Part shown: positions 49,640-57,958 of the stretch, in pieces | Layout of the letters: each line of letters begins with the position of its first letter | Numbering within the stretch: the first letter of the stretch is position 1 | From: Pseudoalteromonas piscicida | GTDB taxonomy: Bacteria; Pseudomonadota; Gammaproteobacteria; Enterobacterales; Alteromonadaceae | Length of the DNA: 64,000 bases | Direction: 5' to 3' | NCBI RefSeq assembly: GCF_002208135.1 | Contig: NZ_CP021646.1 | Location: forward strand, 3,812,001-3,876,000 | Position numbers and translations under genes: made by a program | The notes under the pieces: generated by a model | What the model saw: only the letters and a program-made list of their open reading frames with translations | The model's database searches: none | Told to the model about the DNA's origin: nothing

Positions 49640-51010
49640 ATGGGTGATCTAAACCGCCGGCGATTTCTTCAATCAATGGCTGCTATCGCAGCAACAAGCG
49701 CAGTGGTTGGCTGCGCAAGTAACAATAATAAGACGCCGCTTACACCAAAGCCACAAGGAAATTCAGTTCAGGGTTTAGTCGTACCAAAACTGGATGTCGT
49801 GCGAGTGGGCTTTATTGGTGTGGGTCAACGCGGTGTTGGCGCGGTGAAGCACTTTTGCCATCTTGACGGTGTCGAGATCAAAGCCATCTGCGATACGCAC
49901 CAAGAAGTCGTCGATAGGGCCGTTAAAATTGTTGTCGACAAGGGTTTACCAAAACCTGCGACTTACGGCAAGAGTGATATGGACTATCGCCGTATGTTGG
50001 CGCGCGACGACATTGATATTGTGATCATCTCTACCCCTTGGAAATGGCATACCCCCATGGCCGTAGACACCATGGAAAGTGGCAAGCACGCTTTGGTCGA
50101 AGTACCTGCAGCGGTGACTATAGAAGAAGCGTGGCAGTTAGTAAATACCGCTGAACGCACGCAAAAGAATTGCATGATGTTGGAAAATGTTTGCTACGGT
50201 CGCGACGAGCTGATGGTATTAAACATGGTTCGCCAAGGGCTATTCGGTGAATTACTTCACGGTGAAGCGGCTTATATCCATGAACTTCGCTGGCAAATGA
50301 AAGAAATTGAGCATAAAACTGGCTCATGGCGCACACATTGGCATACCAAACGTAACGGCAACCTCTACCCAACCCATGGTTTAGGCCCTGTTTCTCAATA
50401 TATGAATATCAACCGTGGCGATCGCTTCGACTATATCTCGTCCATGAGTTCACCAGCACTTGGTCGTGCAGCCTATGCCAAACGTGAGTTCCCAGCAAAT
50501 CATGAGCGTAACCAACTGAACTATATTGCTGGGGATATGAACACCAGCATCATTAAAACCATCAAAGGTCGTTCGATTATGGTACAGCACGATACCACTA
50601 CCCCACGCCCTTACTCCCGCCACAATTTAATTCAAGGTACTAACGGCGTATTTGCAGGATTCCCCAACCGCATCGCGCTTGAAAACGGCGGGAGTAAGAG
50701 CTTTCACGAGTGGGATTACGACATGAATGATTGGTACGGTAAATACGACCATCCACTTTGGCAGAAAATGGGGGCTGAAGCAGAGCGCAACGGCGGCCAT
50801 GGTGGGATGGATTTCTTAATGTTCTGGCGCATTATTTACTGCCTTCGTAATGGCGAGCCGCTAGATCAGGATGTTTACGACGCAGCTGCTTGGTCAGCGG
50901 TCTTTCCTCTTTCAATGGACTCAGTTGCAGACAGAAGTAATAGCAAGGACTTCCCGGATTTCACCAGGGGCACATGGCGCACTGCAGCACCACTAGGCAT
51001 TGTCACATAA
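49640..51010 (+). CDS. GH109 alpha-N-acetylgalactosaminidase, Tat-exported
   Basis: This 456-residue Gfo/Idh/MocA-fold protein of glycoside hydrolase family 109 is NAD-dependent and releases terminal alpha-linked GalNAc. The N-terminus [16 protein letters not shown] is a twin-arginine signal ending in a lipobox-like VVGC, so it is exported folded with its NAD, probably as a lipoprotein. The Rossmann motif is [12 protein letters not shown]; the family stretch [13 protein letters not shown] is present, with HELRWQ and [13 protein letters not shown] precedes the ATG. It opens the plus-strand GalNAc operon and supplies GalNAc to the aga enzymes. Confidence 0.88.
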   Translation: MGDLNRRRFLQSMAAIAATSAVVGCASNNNKTPLTPKPQGNSVQGLVVPKLDVVRVGFIGVGQRGVGAVKHFCHLDGVEIKAICDTHQEVVDRAVKIVVDKGLPKPATYGKSDMDYRRMLARDDIDIVIISTPWKWHTPMAVDTMESGKHALVEVPAAVTIEEAWQLVNTAERTQKNCMMLENVCYGRDELMVLNMVRQGLFGELLHGEAAYIHELRWQMKEIEHKTGSWRTHWHTKRNGNLYPTHGLGPVSQYMNINRGDRFDYISSMSSPALGRAAYAKREFPANHERNQLNYIAGDMNTSIIKTIKGRSIMVQHDTTTPRPYSRHNLIQGTNGVFAGFPNRIALENGGSKSFHEWDYDMNDWYGKYDHPLWQKMGAEAERNGGHGGMDFLMFWRIIYCLRNGEPLDQDVYDAAAWSAVFPLSMDSVADRSNSKDFPDFTRGTWRTAAPLGIVT

Positions 51011-51064
51011 CTAACCAGAGGTTAAATACGCTATCTATAGCAAGTGCTATCAATGCCTGAATAA

Positions 51065-51085
51065 GCGCCCGTAAAGCGGGCGCAA
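51065..51085 (+). other. Intercistronic GC-rich hairpin before the TonB receptor
   Basis: GCGCCCG at 51065-51071 pairs with CGGGCGC at 51077-51083. No T-run follows, so it is more likely an attenuator or mRNA-stability hairpin than a full terminator. Confidence 0.45.
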
Positions 51086-51113
51086 TAATAACAACACTCA
51101 ACAGGACAACAAG

Positions 51114-53963
51114 ATGAAACACACTCTAAAATTGTGTGCTGTGGGATTGGCCGTGAGCTGTGCCCTGTCCCAATATGCGCACGCACAGGAAACAGAACAG
51201 AACAGCGGATCCGACGAGCAAGATAAAGCCAAGCAACAAGTCGAGAAAATTGAAGTACGTGGTGTACGTTCCAGTATCAAAGAGTCACTCTTTCTCAAGA
51301 AAAATGCGGTTGGCGTAATGGATGCCATCGTTGCCGAAGACATTGGCAAGTTCCCAGATCAAAACCTTGCTGAAGCGCTACAACGAATGACAGGTATCGC
51401 CATTACCCGTAACGCAGGTGAAGGACAAAACGTCACAGTGCGGGGTCTTGGCGGGGACTTTAACGTTACCACCATCAATGGTCGTAGAATGGCATCTGAA
51501 CACACAAGCCGTGACTTTAACTTCGATTTAATTGCGCCTGAGATGGTTCAAGCATTAGAAGTGTACAAGTCACCGCAGGCACAAACGCAAGAAGGGGGGA
51601 TTGGTTCAGTCATCAATATAAAAACTCGCCGACCGTTAGATATGGATGGCTTTACCCTCGCCGGAAGTGCCAAAGCCATTTACGAAGAACGTACCGGTGA
51701 TACCAACCCTCAAGCCTCCTTCCTCATTAGTGACACCTTTTTTGACAATACCTTTGGCGCGCTATTCACCGCCGTTTATTCCGAGCGAACACAACGCGAA
51801 GACTCCTACGAAGGACAAGGATTTTACGATCCTGAAGAAAATACCGACGTGCGAGTCCCGGTTGATAGTAACCGAAATGGCGAGCTAGATGAGGGCGAGA
51901 AAGTACACCCCTCAATGATCCCAGGATATGTGCGCTACTCGAATTGGCAAGATGAACGTGAGCGCATTGGTGCAAGCCTTGCGTTACAATGGCGTCCAAC
52001 GAATGATATTGATGTCACCTTTGATAGCTTATACTCAAGCTACAAAACCGACGGTGAAAAATATCAAATCTCTTTCGTCACCTATGATGAACCTTGGACG
52101 CCAGGGATCCCAGCAGTAGGTGAGTTAAAATTTAATGAAGATGGTAACGTCAACTACATTGAGTTAGTCGATGGCGCAATGGCTGAGCTACTGAACGTCT
52201 CTGAGCCTCGCAATACCGACACTTGGCAAGCCGGTCTTAACTTCAAGTGGTATGCCACCAGCGATCTAACGCTTGAATTTGATGTGTCTAAGTCGCGAGC
52301 CGAGCGGATCAATGATGGCGACAACCGCTACATCGTGGCACGTGGCTTTGTTGATACCATCACCATAGATCAAACCGGCGACAACCTTCTGCCAGATGTG
52401 ACTATGTCGCCAGCACTTAATGCCGATCAACCCTTTGGTGCTCACTACAGCTACAACTATGGCACGGAAGTGATAAGTGATGTTGAAGAGCTAAGGCTTG
52501 AAGGGACATTTATTCCGGAATGGGAATTTGTCAAAGACATCAAGTTTGGCTTTCATTACGGAAAGCAAACTAAAGCCAGAGACGTAAGCAAGTCAAATAA
52601 CCCATCGATGTTCAGTAATGGAGGGGCTTATTTTAAAAACTCAGATTACGATAGCTTTGATAACTCAAGCGTAGAAAAGCTCGGTGGTCTTAACTTATTT
52701 AGACTACCCGCAGATGTACTTGTACCCGCCAACTTTGATAACTTCCTAGAGGGTGAGCCGGGCATGCACCCTGCGCCGTGGGCCAGCTTTGACTACGACA
52801 AACTCTATGCTTTTTATCAATCCATCAATGCCCAAGCCGCAGATGAAAAAATTAGAGCCTCCAAGAGCCCTAAAGATTCCTACGAGCTTTCTGAGTCAAC
52901 GTTTGCACTTTATTTAGAGACCAATCTAGTCGGCGAGCTGTCGGAAATGCCTTACAACTTAAACCTAGGCGTAAGAGCAATCAAAACCGAGATCACCTCT
53001 GATGGCTACGTTTTTGATTACCCAAGTCTGGTATACAACGTAGAAGAAGATGAAGATGGCGACATTATCTATCGCATAGAAGGGGATATTGCCGATTATT
53101 ACTCCAACTCTTATGTAGAAGATGACTATACTGATGTACTGCCTAGCATGAACTTTAAGTTAGAAATAACAGACTCACTGTTATTTAGAACCAGCGCGGC
53201 TAAAGTTATCACCAGACCGAGCATTGATTTTCTAACTCCATATAGCTCAATTAATTTCAGTAAGTTTGAGCTTAATCTTGCCAACCCTGGGATCAAGCCA
53301 CTAAGAGCTGACCAACTTGATTTGGGACTAGAGTGGTACTTCTCTGATTATGGTGCGCTCACCTTTGCAACCTATTACAAAGACATTAAATCTGTTATCG
53401 CTCAGGGACGTGTTGGCACGATAAAAGTGGGTAAATTCATAAAAGACGGCGTTGAAGTCGACGGTCCAGAATTTACCCAAGTATCGCCACGTTCTGAAGC
53501 GGGAGCAGAGATCAAAGGTTTCGAAATTGCTTACCAACAGTCGTTTGAGGAATTGCTACCTGCACCATTTGATGGCCTAGGTATGCAAGTCAACTACACA
53601 TTTACGGATAGTAAATACGACGACCCAGAAAAAGACGAGCTACCGTTCGCTGGAATGTCTGAGCATTCTTACAATGCGGTTATCTATTATGAGAAGGATG
53701 ACTACCAAGCGCGTATCGCTTACAACTGGCGAGATGATTACCTGAAGTATCCAGATGCGTGGGGCGGCCCAGAATGGGCAGCGGATTATGGTCAGTTTGA
53801 TTTCAGTGCCAGCTATAATCTAACTGAAAAAACTCGAATCGACTTGAATGTGACGAACCTCACCAATGAACGTCAATGGTCATACATTAAAACCCAAGAG
53901 CAAGTGAGCCACTTGAGCCGTTACGGCCGCAGTATCAGTTTAGGCATTAACACTTCTTTCTAA
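51114..53963 (+). CDS. TonB-dependent outer membrane receptor of the GalNAc locus
   Basis: This 949-residue receptor has a signal peptide (residues 1-25, ending AHA), a plug domain (about 45-170, with ALQRMTGIAITRNAGEGQNVTVRG and GIGSVINIKTRRP) and a large beta barrel ending SLGINTSF with the terminal Phe needed for outer-membrane insertion. Such receptors of the CUT (carbohydrate) class import oligosaccharides using TonB energy. Lying between a GH109 enzyme and an exported DUF protein, the natural cargo is a GalNAc-containing glycan. AGGA precedes the ATG. Confidence 0.92.
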   Translation: MKHTLKLCAVGLAVSCALSQYAHAQETEQNSGSDEQDKAKQQVEKIEVRGVRSSIKESLFLKKNAVGVMDAIVAEDIGKFPDQNLAEALQRMTGIAITRNAGEGQNVTVRGLGGDFNVTTINGRRMASEHTSRDFNFDLIAPEMVQALEVYKSPQAQTQEGGIGSVINIKTRRPLDMDGFTLAGSAKAIYEERTGDTNPQASFLISDTFFDNTFGALFTAVYSERTQREDSYEGQGFYDPEENTDVRVPVDSNRNGELDEGEKVHPSMIPGYVRYSNWQDERERIGASLALQWRPTNDIDVTFDSLYSSYKTDGEKYQISFVTYDEPWTPGIPAVGELKFNEDGNVNYIELVDGAMAELLNVSEPRNTDTWQAGLNFKWYATSDLTLEFDVSKSRAERINDGDNRYIVARGFVDTITIDQTGDNLLPDVTMSPALNADQPFGAHYSYNYGTEVISDVEELRLEGTFIPEWEFVKDIKFGFHYGKQTKARDVSKSNNPSMFSNGGAYFKNSDYDSFDNSSVEKLGGLNLFRLPADVLVPANFDNFLEGEPGMHPAPWASFDYDKLYAFYQSINAQAADEKIRASKSPKDSYELSESTFALYLETNLVGELSEMPYNLNLGVRAIKTEITSDGYVFDYPSLVYNVEEDEDGDIIYRIEGDIADYYSNSYVEDDYTDVLPSMNFKLEITDSLLFRTSAAKVITRPSIDFLTPYSSINFSKFELNLANPGIKPLRADQLDLGLEWYFSDYGALTFATYYKDIKSVIAQGRVGTIKVGKFIKDGVEVDGPEFTQVSPRSEAGAEIKGFEIAYQQSFEELLPAPFDGLGMQVNYTFTDSKYDDPEKDELPFAGMSEHSYNAVIYYEKDDYQARIAYNWRDDYLKYPDAWGGPEWAADYGQFDFSASYNLTEKTRIDLNVTNLTNERQWSYIKTQEQVSHLSRYGRSISLGINTSF

Positions 53964-53969
53964 TCAACA

Positions 53970-53986
53970 TGGGGCGACACGCCCCA
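53970..53986 (+). other. Intercistronic hairpin after the TonB receptor
   Basis: TGGGGCG and CGCCCCA pair around a 3-base loop with no T-run. It sits in the 38-base gap before the next gene and may set the mRNA ratio of receptor to downstream gene. Confidence 0.4.
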
Positions 53987-54001
53987 TTCAAGGAACTTAA
54001 G

Positions 54002-55291
54002 ATGAAGAATACAGTAATGACACCGCTACTCCTGTGCGCCTCGCTATTTGCCTCAGCACAAGAGGCTTATATCAGCAGTTACGGTAACGCCTGGGTCAAC
54101 AATGATATTGACGCCAGCAGGCAATATATAACTCAAGCCGGTATCGCACCATGGCAAGATAAGCAACTCAGGTTTAATCACTATTTTTATGCCAATAACG
54201 TTGGCACCTATACCCTCTATTTACACCTTGAGAAACCAAGTGCACCAAGTACATTACTGGTAGCACATAACAACAAACAAGTGACGCTTAACCTCGATAA
54301 ACAAAGCCCGACTAAGGTTAAAGTCGGTGACTTTGTCGTAACGCAAGTTGGCTATCAAACCGTCCTAATTGCCGGTGACACATTAGCCAAAGGGCGAAAA
54401 AGTGCCTTCCCTGCCATCACCGGACTTAGTCTCGATGGTGAGGCCATGACCCCCGCACCAAACTATGTCAAAGAAGACTTTTACTGGGGTCGTCGCGGCC
54501 CTTCAGTACACCTTTCCTATACCGTACCTGATAAAAAGGACTATAACTGGTTTTACAACGAAGTAACGGTGCCATCTGGCTATGATCCACAAGGTTCGTA
54601 TTTTATGGCGAATGGTTTTGGCGAAGGGTACTTTGGTATTCAGGTAAACTCACCCACCGAGCGTCGCGTGCTATTTTCGGTTTGGAGCCCGTACCAAACG
54701 GATGATCCGAGCACAATTCCTGACAATCTTAAAATCAAATTACTCGCTAAAGGCGAAGGCGTTTACGTCGGTGAATTTGGCAATGAAGGTTCTGGTGGAC
54801 AAAGCTATTTACGTTATAACTGGCAACCGGATACGACATATCGCTTTTTAGTCAATATCGAGCCCAGTACGACCTATGAAGGCCATACTGAATATCGTGG
54901 CTACTTTTATGCGCCGGAAACCGGTCAATGGAAGCTGATCGCGGCCTTTAGCCGCCCTGAAACCAATACCTATGTTGCAAGACCGCATAGCTTTTTGGAA
55001 AACTTTTTACCCGAAGCTGGACAGTTTGAGCGTAAGGCATTTTATAACCGCCAGTTTTTGCGCGACACCCAAGGTAACTGGGTTGAGTTAAATCAAGCTA
55101 AATTCACTTATGACGCCACCGCCAGAAAAGGGTCGCGTTTGGATTATCAAGGTGGTGAAGAGCAAAACCGCTTTTACTTACGTAATACCGGTTTCTTCAC
55201 AGGACCCACACCTTATCTCAGCGAATTTACTCGCCCTAGCAGCAATGATACGCCGATGATCCCATGGCAGTCACTACAGGCACACCCTTAA
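54002..55291 (+). CDS. Exported DUF5077/DUF3472 protein
   Basis: This 429-residue protein has a signal peptide (about 1-19, ending FASAQ), an N-terminal DUF5077-like beta-sandwich (about 20-150, resembling a carbohydrate-binding module) and a DUF3472 domain (about 155-345, with FYWGRRGPSVHLSY and NGFGEGYFGIQVN). DUF3472 proteins often stand in polysaccharide loci, so a role in binding or breaking GalNAc glycans is likely but unproven. AAGGAA at 53990-53995 fixes the ATG at 54002; the longer frame from 53969 lies in the receptor's trailer. Confidence 0.8.
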   Translation: MKNTVMTPLLLCASLFASAQEAYISSYGNAWVNNDIDASRQYITQAGIAPWQDKQLRFNHYFYANNVGTYTLYLHLEKPSAPSTLLVAHNNKQVTLNLDKQSPTKVKVGDFVVTQVGYQTVLIAGDTLAKGRKSAFPAITGLSLDGEAMTPAPNYVKEDFYWGRRGPSVHLSYTVPDKKDYNWFYNEVTVPSGYDPQGSYFMANGFGEGYFGIQVNSPTERRVLFSVWSPYQTDDPSTIPDNLKIKLLAKGEGVYVGEFGNEGSGGQSYLRYNWQPDTTYRFLVNIEPSTTYEGHTEYRGYFYAPETGQWKLIAAFSRPETNTYVARPHSFLENFLPEAGQFERKAFYNRQFLRDTQGNWVELNQAKFTYDATARKGSRLDYQGGEEQNRFYLRNTGFFTGPTPYLSEFTRPSSNDTPMIPWQSLQAHP

Positions 55292-55313
55292 TTTAAATGA
55301 TAGCTTCTCTCTG

Positions 55314-55350
55314 GCCGACCAATGCTACCGTAGCTTTGGTCGGCTTTTAC
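55314..55350 (+). terminator. Terminator closing the plus-strand GalNAc operon
   Basis: GCCGACCAA at 55314-55322 pairs with TTGGTCGGC at 55336-55344, then TTTTACTT. Confidence 0.75.
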
Positions 55351-55519
55351 TTCTTCTATGCGAGCCAAGAACTCTAAATAACACAGAGTGGTAAACCCCC
55401 TCTATAAAGAAACACCGATAAGAAGTAAAACACATCAAAAACCATTACATTTTTAAAACAATACGCTCAATAAATTTAAATTTGGCGTAATTCCAACCAC
55501 TTAGATCTAAATAAGAACT

Positions 55520-55572
55520 ATTTTCAAGAAGTCCATTGACAGCTCTTCAGATCTAATTGATAATCAATATCA
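55520..55572 (+). promoter_or_regulatory. Promoter of sRNA copy 1 with Fur box
   Basis: TTGACA at 55536-55541 and GATAAT at 55559-55564 are separated by exactly 17 bases. The 7-1-7 Fur palindrome TGATAATNATTATCA is matched at 14 of 15 positions by 55558-55572, covering the -10 box. A weaker Fur-like stretch (AACTATTTTCAA) lies just upstream of the -35 element. Confidence 0.75.
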
Positions 55573-55776
55573 ACAAGGAGAGAGTGACGGCTCAACTTGT
55601 TATCATAATAGTTTCTTGACCCGAAACAAGGCTGGTATCCACAACTACCAAGGACGTTAGCAGGCACTTGCATTGCTCCTCGTATTTAGACGCTAACTCC
55701 ACTTTTTACTTGCTACATTGCTCATATCGGTGACGGTAGATATGAAATCAAAAAGCCCTGCTCAGGGCTTTTTTTA
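55571..55776 (+). ncRNA. RyhB-like, Fur-regulated small RNA, copy 1
   Basis: The predicted transcript is about 206 nt, from a start about 7 bases after the -10 box to the T-run of a terminator (AAAAGCCCTG with CAGGGCTTTT). No coding frame of note is present. Near the 3' end it holds ACATTGCTCA, matching the conserved target-pairing core of enterobacterial RyhB. This lies inside a 42-nt block (55705-55746) identical in the two following copies, whose CATATC and GATATG can form a small stem. A second CATTGCTC at 55671-55678 is unique to this copy. RyhB-type RNAs act with Hfq to silence mRNAs of iron-using proteins in low iron. The start site is inferred. Confidence 0.7.
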
Positions 55777-55832
55777 TGCCCAAAATTTATTTTCACTCAA
55801 ATTTTGCAAGAAAAATATCTCACTAATATTAA

Positions 55833-55892
55833 TGAGAATTATTTTCAAAAAAGTATTGACTCATTGCTAGATCTAACTGATAATCACTATCA
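55833..55892 (+). promoter_or_regulatory. Promoter of sRNA copy 2 with two Fur boxes
   Basis: TTGACT at 55856-55861 and GATAAT at 55879-55884 have a 17-base spacer. Fur palindromes lie at 55833-55847 (TGAGAATTATTTTCA, 13 of 15) and at 55878-55892 (TGATAATCACTATCA, 14 of 15), bracketing the -35 and -10 elements. Confidence 0.8.
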
Positions 55893-56168
55893 ACAAGACG
55901 GCAACGTGTTGTTTCGCCAATTCAGTTAGTAAGGTTGATAGTTGTAAAGCCCTGTCTACCTGATGTACTCGCTACCTTGAGATTGGCATCAGTACTCTAG
56001 TTTGTTTCTCGACCCTGAAACACGGCTGGCCAACGTTAATGGCTTGAATAAGCTTAATTCAGTCGCCCCTAAACCTGACTAAGTTTATTCTCACAATTTA
56101 CTTGCTACATTGCTCATATCGGTGACGGTAGATATGAACGTAAAAAGCCCTACTCAGGGCTTTTTTTA
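55891..56168 (+). ncRNA. RyhB-like, Fur-regulated small RNA, copy 2
   Basis: This is the longest copy, about 277 nt from the inferred start to the T-run after the stem AAAAGCCCTA/AGGGCTTTT. The 3' block from 56097 is identical to copies 1 and 3 over 42 nt, including ACATTGCTCA. The 5' region is different from the others except for a shared CGACCCTGAAACACGGCTGG-like element near 56009. It has no convincing protein frame. The extra length of the 5' part may add pairing regions specific to this copy. Confidence 0.7.
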
Positions 56169-56224
56169 TGCCCAAAATTTATATGTATTGCAGCACTACC
56201 GAAAAACAGCTTTATAAATATTAA

Positions 56225-56284
56225 TGAGAATTATTTTCAAAAAGGTGTTGACCTCAGAGTAAATCTAATTGATAATCACTATCA
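56225..56284 (+). promoter_or_regulatory. Promoter of sRNA copy 3 with two Fur boxes
   Basis: TTGACC at 56248-56253 and GATAAT at 56271-56276 have a 17-base spacer. Fur palindromes are at 56225-56239 (13 of 15) and 56270-56284 (14 of 15). The arrangement is the same as in copy 2. Confidence 0.8.
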
Positions 56285-56447
56285 ACAAGAGGACATACTC
56301 TTGCTGATTCGACCCTGAATCGTGTTGTCGGTGATGTGCTACAACGCCCCTTGATGTGTATCACTGGCAACCACTTTTTACTTGCTACATTGCTCATATC
56401 GGTGACGGTAGATATGAATCAAAAAGCCCTACTCAGGGCTTTTTTTA
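56283..56447 (+). ncRNA. RyhB-like, Fur-regulated small RNA, copy 3
   Basis: This is the shortest copy, about 164 nt. It begins like the others (CAACAAGA), contains the shared CGACCCTGAA element near 56310, the 42-nt identical block starting at 56377 with ACATTGCTCA, and the common terminator ending at 56446. It stops about 100 bases before the start of the diguanylate cyclase gene, whose longer open frame overlaps the RNA only by chance. Confidence 0.72.
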
Positions 56448-56548
56448 TGCCTCTATTTTCGATCAGCGCTTGTTCAGCTGTAATGTCGTGTAATCGTTTT
56501 CTTTTACTAGAATCCGTATCATTCTATTTTTCCAAAAATAACAATAAT

Positions 56549-57958
56549 ATGAACGCTCGACGCTACCGTTATAACATGTTGTTAAGCCTGCTGTTGTTGG
56601 TAGGATTTATTTTCACCAGCTGGATAAGTATTGAGCACGCTAAACAATCTTTGTACAAAGGAGTGAGCGATGATGCTCTGCCGCTCACCAGCCATCTGAT
56701 TGACTTAGATTTACAAAAACGTCTCCAAGCTCCAATCATTGTGTCTCAGCAAATGGCAAATAACGTCTTTATAAAACGTTGGCTGACGTCTTCACAGCAA
56801 GACCCAGCGCTTATTTTCACCTACTTAGAAGATACTCGAGCACTACATCACGCAAAAACAAGCTTTTTAGTGGATGACAAGAGCCTTACTTATTACCACT
56901 TTGATGGTAACACCCAGCAGTTAGACATCCGAGCCAAACAAAACGATTGGTACCGAGAGAGCCTGCATAGCGATTCTGACTATGCGCTCAATGTTGATAT
57001 AGACCCAAGAGACAACAACGACGCCATTGTTTACGTCAATCATAAGATCAAGCAAAACAACGATGTAATTGGCGTTGTTGGGGTTGGTATCTTATTGGCT
57101 GATTTACACAGTTTAATTGAACAATACGAAGTCAGTTACGCACGCAAACTGTATTTTATCGACCACAAAGGCAGGCTATTATTTTTTAACGACCAGACCC
57201 TATCTGGCACTAATATTCATGACCGCTTTCCAACCCAAGCAACGGCAATGCTCAATCAATCCGAATACCAATTTCGGTTGGAAACCGACGACCATGCAGA
57301 GTTTGTCCATTCGCGCTATTTGGATTCGGTTGGCTGGTATTTAATTGTTGAACAAACAATAGATAAATCGGGAGGGATCAGCGACATTCTCACAACCAAT
57401 TTATGGGTAGGGAGCCTCGTCACCCTATTAATATTGGCCGTAGCACAGTTGACGTTTAACCACTATCAAAAGCGCTTAGAACGAATGGCGAAGTACGACA
57501 AACTCACCGATACCTTTAATCGCCAAGCCTTCGAGCCACAGCTTCAGCACCATTTAGCGAAAGCACGTACCCAATCAACCCCTGTAGTAATGTTGATGAT
57601 GGACATCGACCACTTTAAACAAGTGAACGATCAACATGGCCATGTGGTAGGCGACAGAGTGCTGCAATGCTTTTCGAACGTATGTAAACGCCAGATAGAT
57701 AACAACGGTTTGCTGTGCCGCTGGGGAGGCGAAGAGTTTATGGTACTGCTACCCAAAGCGACGTTAGAGCAAGGAATTACTATTGCTGAGAAGATCCATG
57801 TTGCACTAGAGCAGGCGGAATGTGAGGTCAAAGTGACCGTCAGTATTGGCGTTGCACAATACCATATTGATGAATCGGAAGATGGTTTTATAAAGCGCGC
57901 CGATGCCGCGCTCTATCGTGCCAAACAAGGGCGGAATCAAACCAAATTCGCCGCTTAG
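56549..57958 (+). CDS. Diguanylate cyclase with periplasmic Cache-type sensor
   Basis: This 469-residue membrane protein has TM1 at about 10-28, a periplasmic dCache-like domain (about 30-285), TM2 near 290-310 and a C-terminal GGDEF domain starting YDKLTDTFNRQAFEPQL, with the active loop GGEEF at about 393-397 and MMDIDHFKQVND. The RxxD I-site is not at the canonical five-residue spacing, so product inhibition may be weak. The open frame extends upstream to 56336, inside sRNA copy 3; I prefer the ATG at 56549, which gives a normal cytoplasmic N-terminus, although no ribosome site is clear. Confidence 0.86.
   Translation: MNARRYRYNMLLSLLLLVGFIFTSWISIEHAKQSLYKGVSDDALPLTSHLIDLDLQKRLQAPIIVSQQMANNVFIKRWLTSSQQDPALIFTYLEDTRALHHAKTSFLVDDKSLTYYHFDGNTQQLDIRAKQNDWYRESLHSDSDYALNVDIDPRDNNDAIVYVNHKIKQNNDVIGVVGVGILLADLHSLIEQYEVSYARKLYFIDHKGRLLFFNDQTLSGTNIHDRFPTQATAMLNQSEYQFRLETDDHAEFVHSRYLDSVGWYLIVEQTIDKSGGISDILTTNLWVGSLVTLLILAVAQLTFNHYQKRLERMAKYDKLTDTFNRQAFEPQLQHHLAKARTQSTPVVMLMMDIDHFKQVNDQHGHVVGDRVLQCFSNVCKRQIDNNGLLCRWGGEEFMVLLPKATLEQGITIAEKIHVALEQAECEVKVTVSIGVAQYHIDESEDGFIKRADAALYRAKQGRNQTKFAA

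Noticed and set aside
56336..56548. Extension of the diguanylate cyclase start upstream
   Set aside because: The extra 71 codons translate the conserved core and terminator of sRNA copy 3; the N-terminus from 56549 already gives a normal membrane protein.
55292..56548. CRISPR array as explanation for the three repeats
   Set aside because: The repeats are far apart (392 and 280 bases), each has a promoter and a terminator, and there are no regular spacers or cas genes.
55292..56548. Small protein genes in the tandem repeat region
   Set aside because: Conserved parts are promoter, 42-nt block and terminator; short frames are not shared among the copies.
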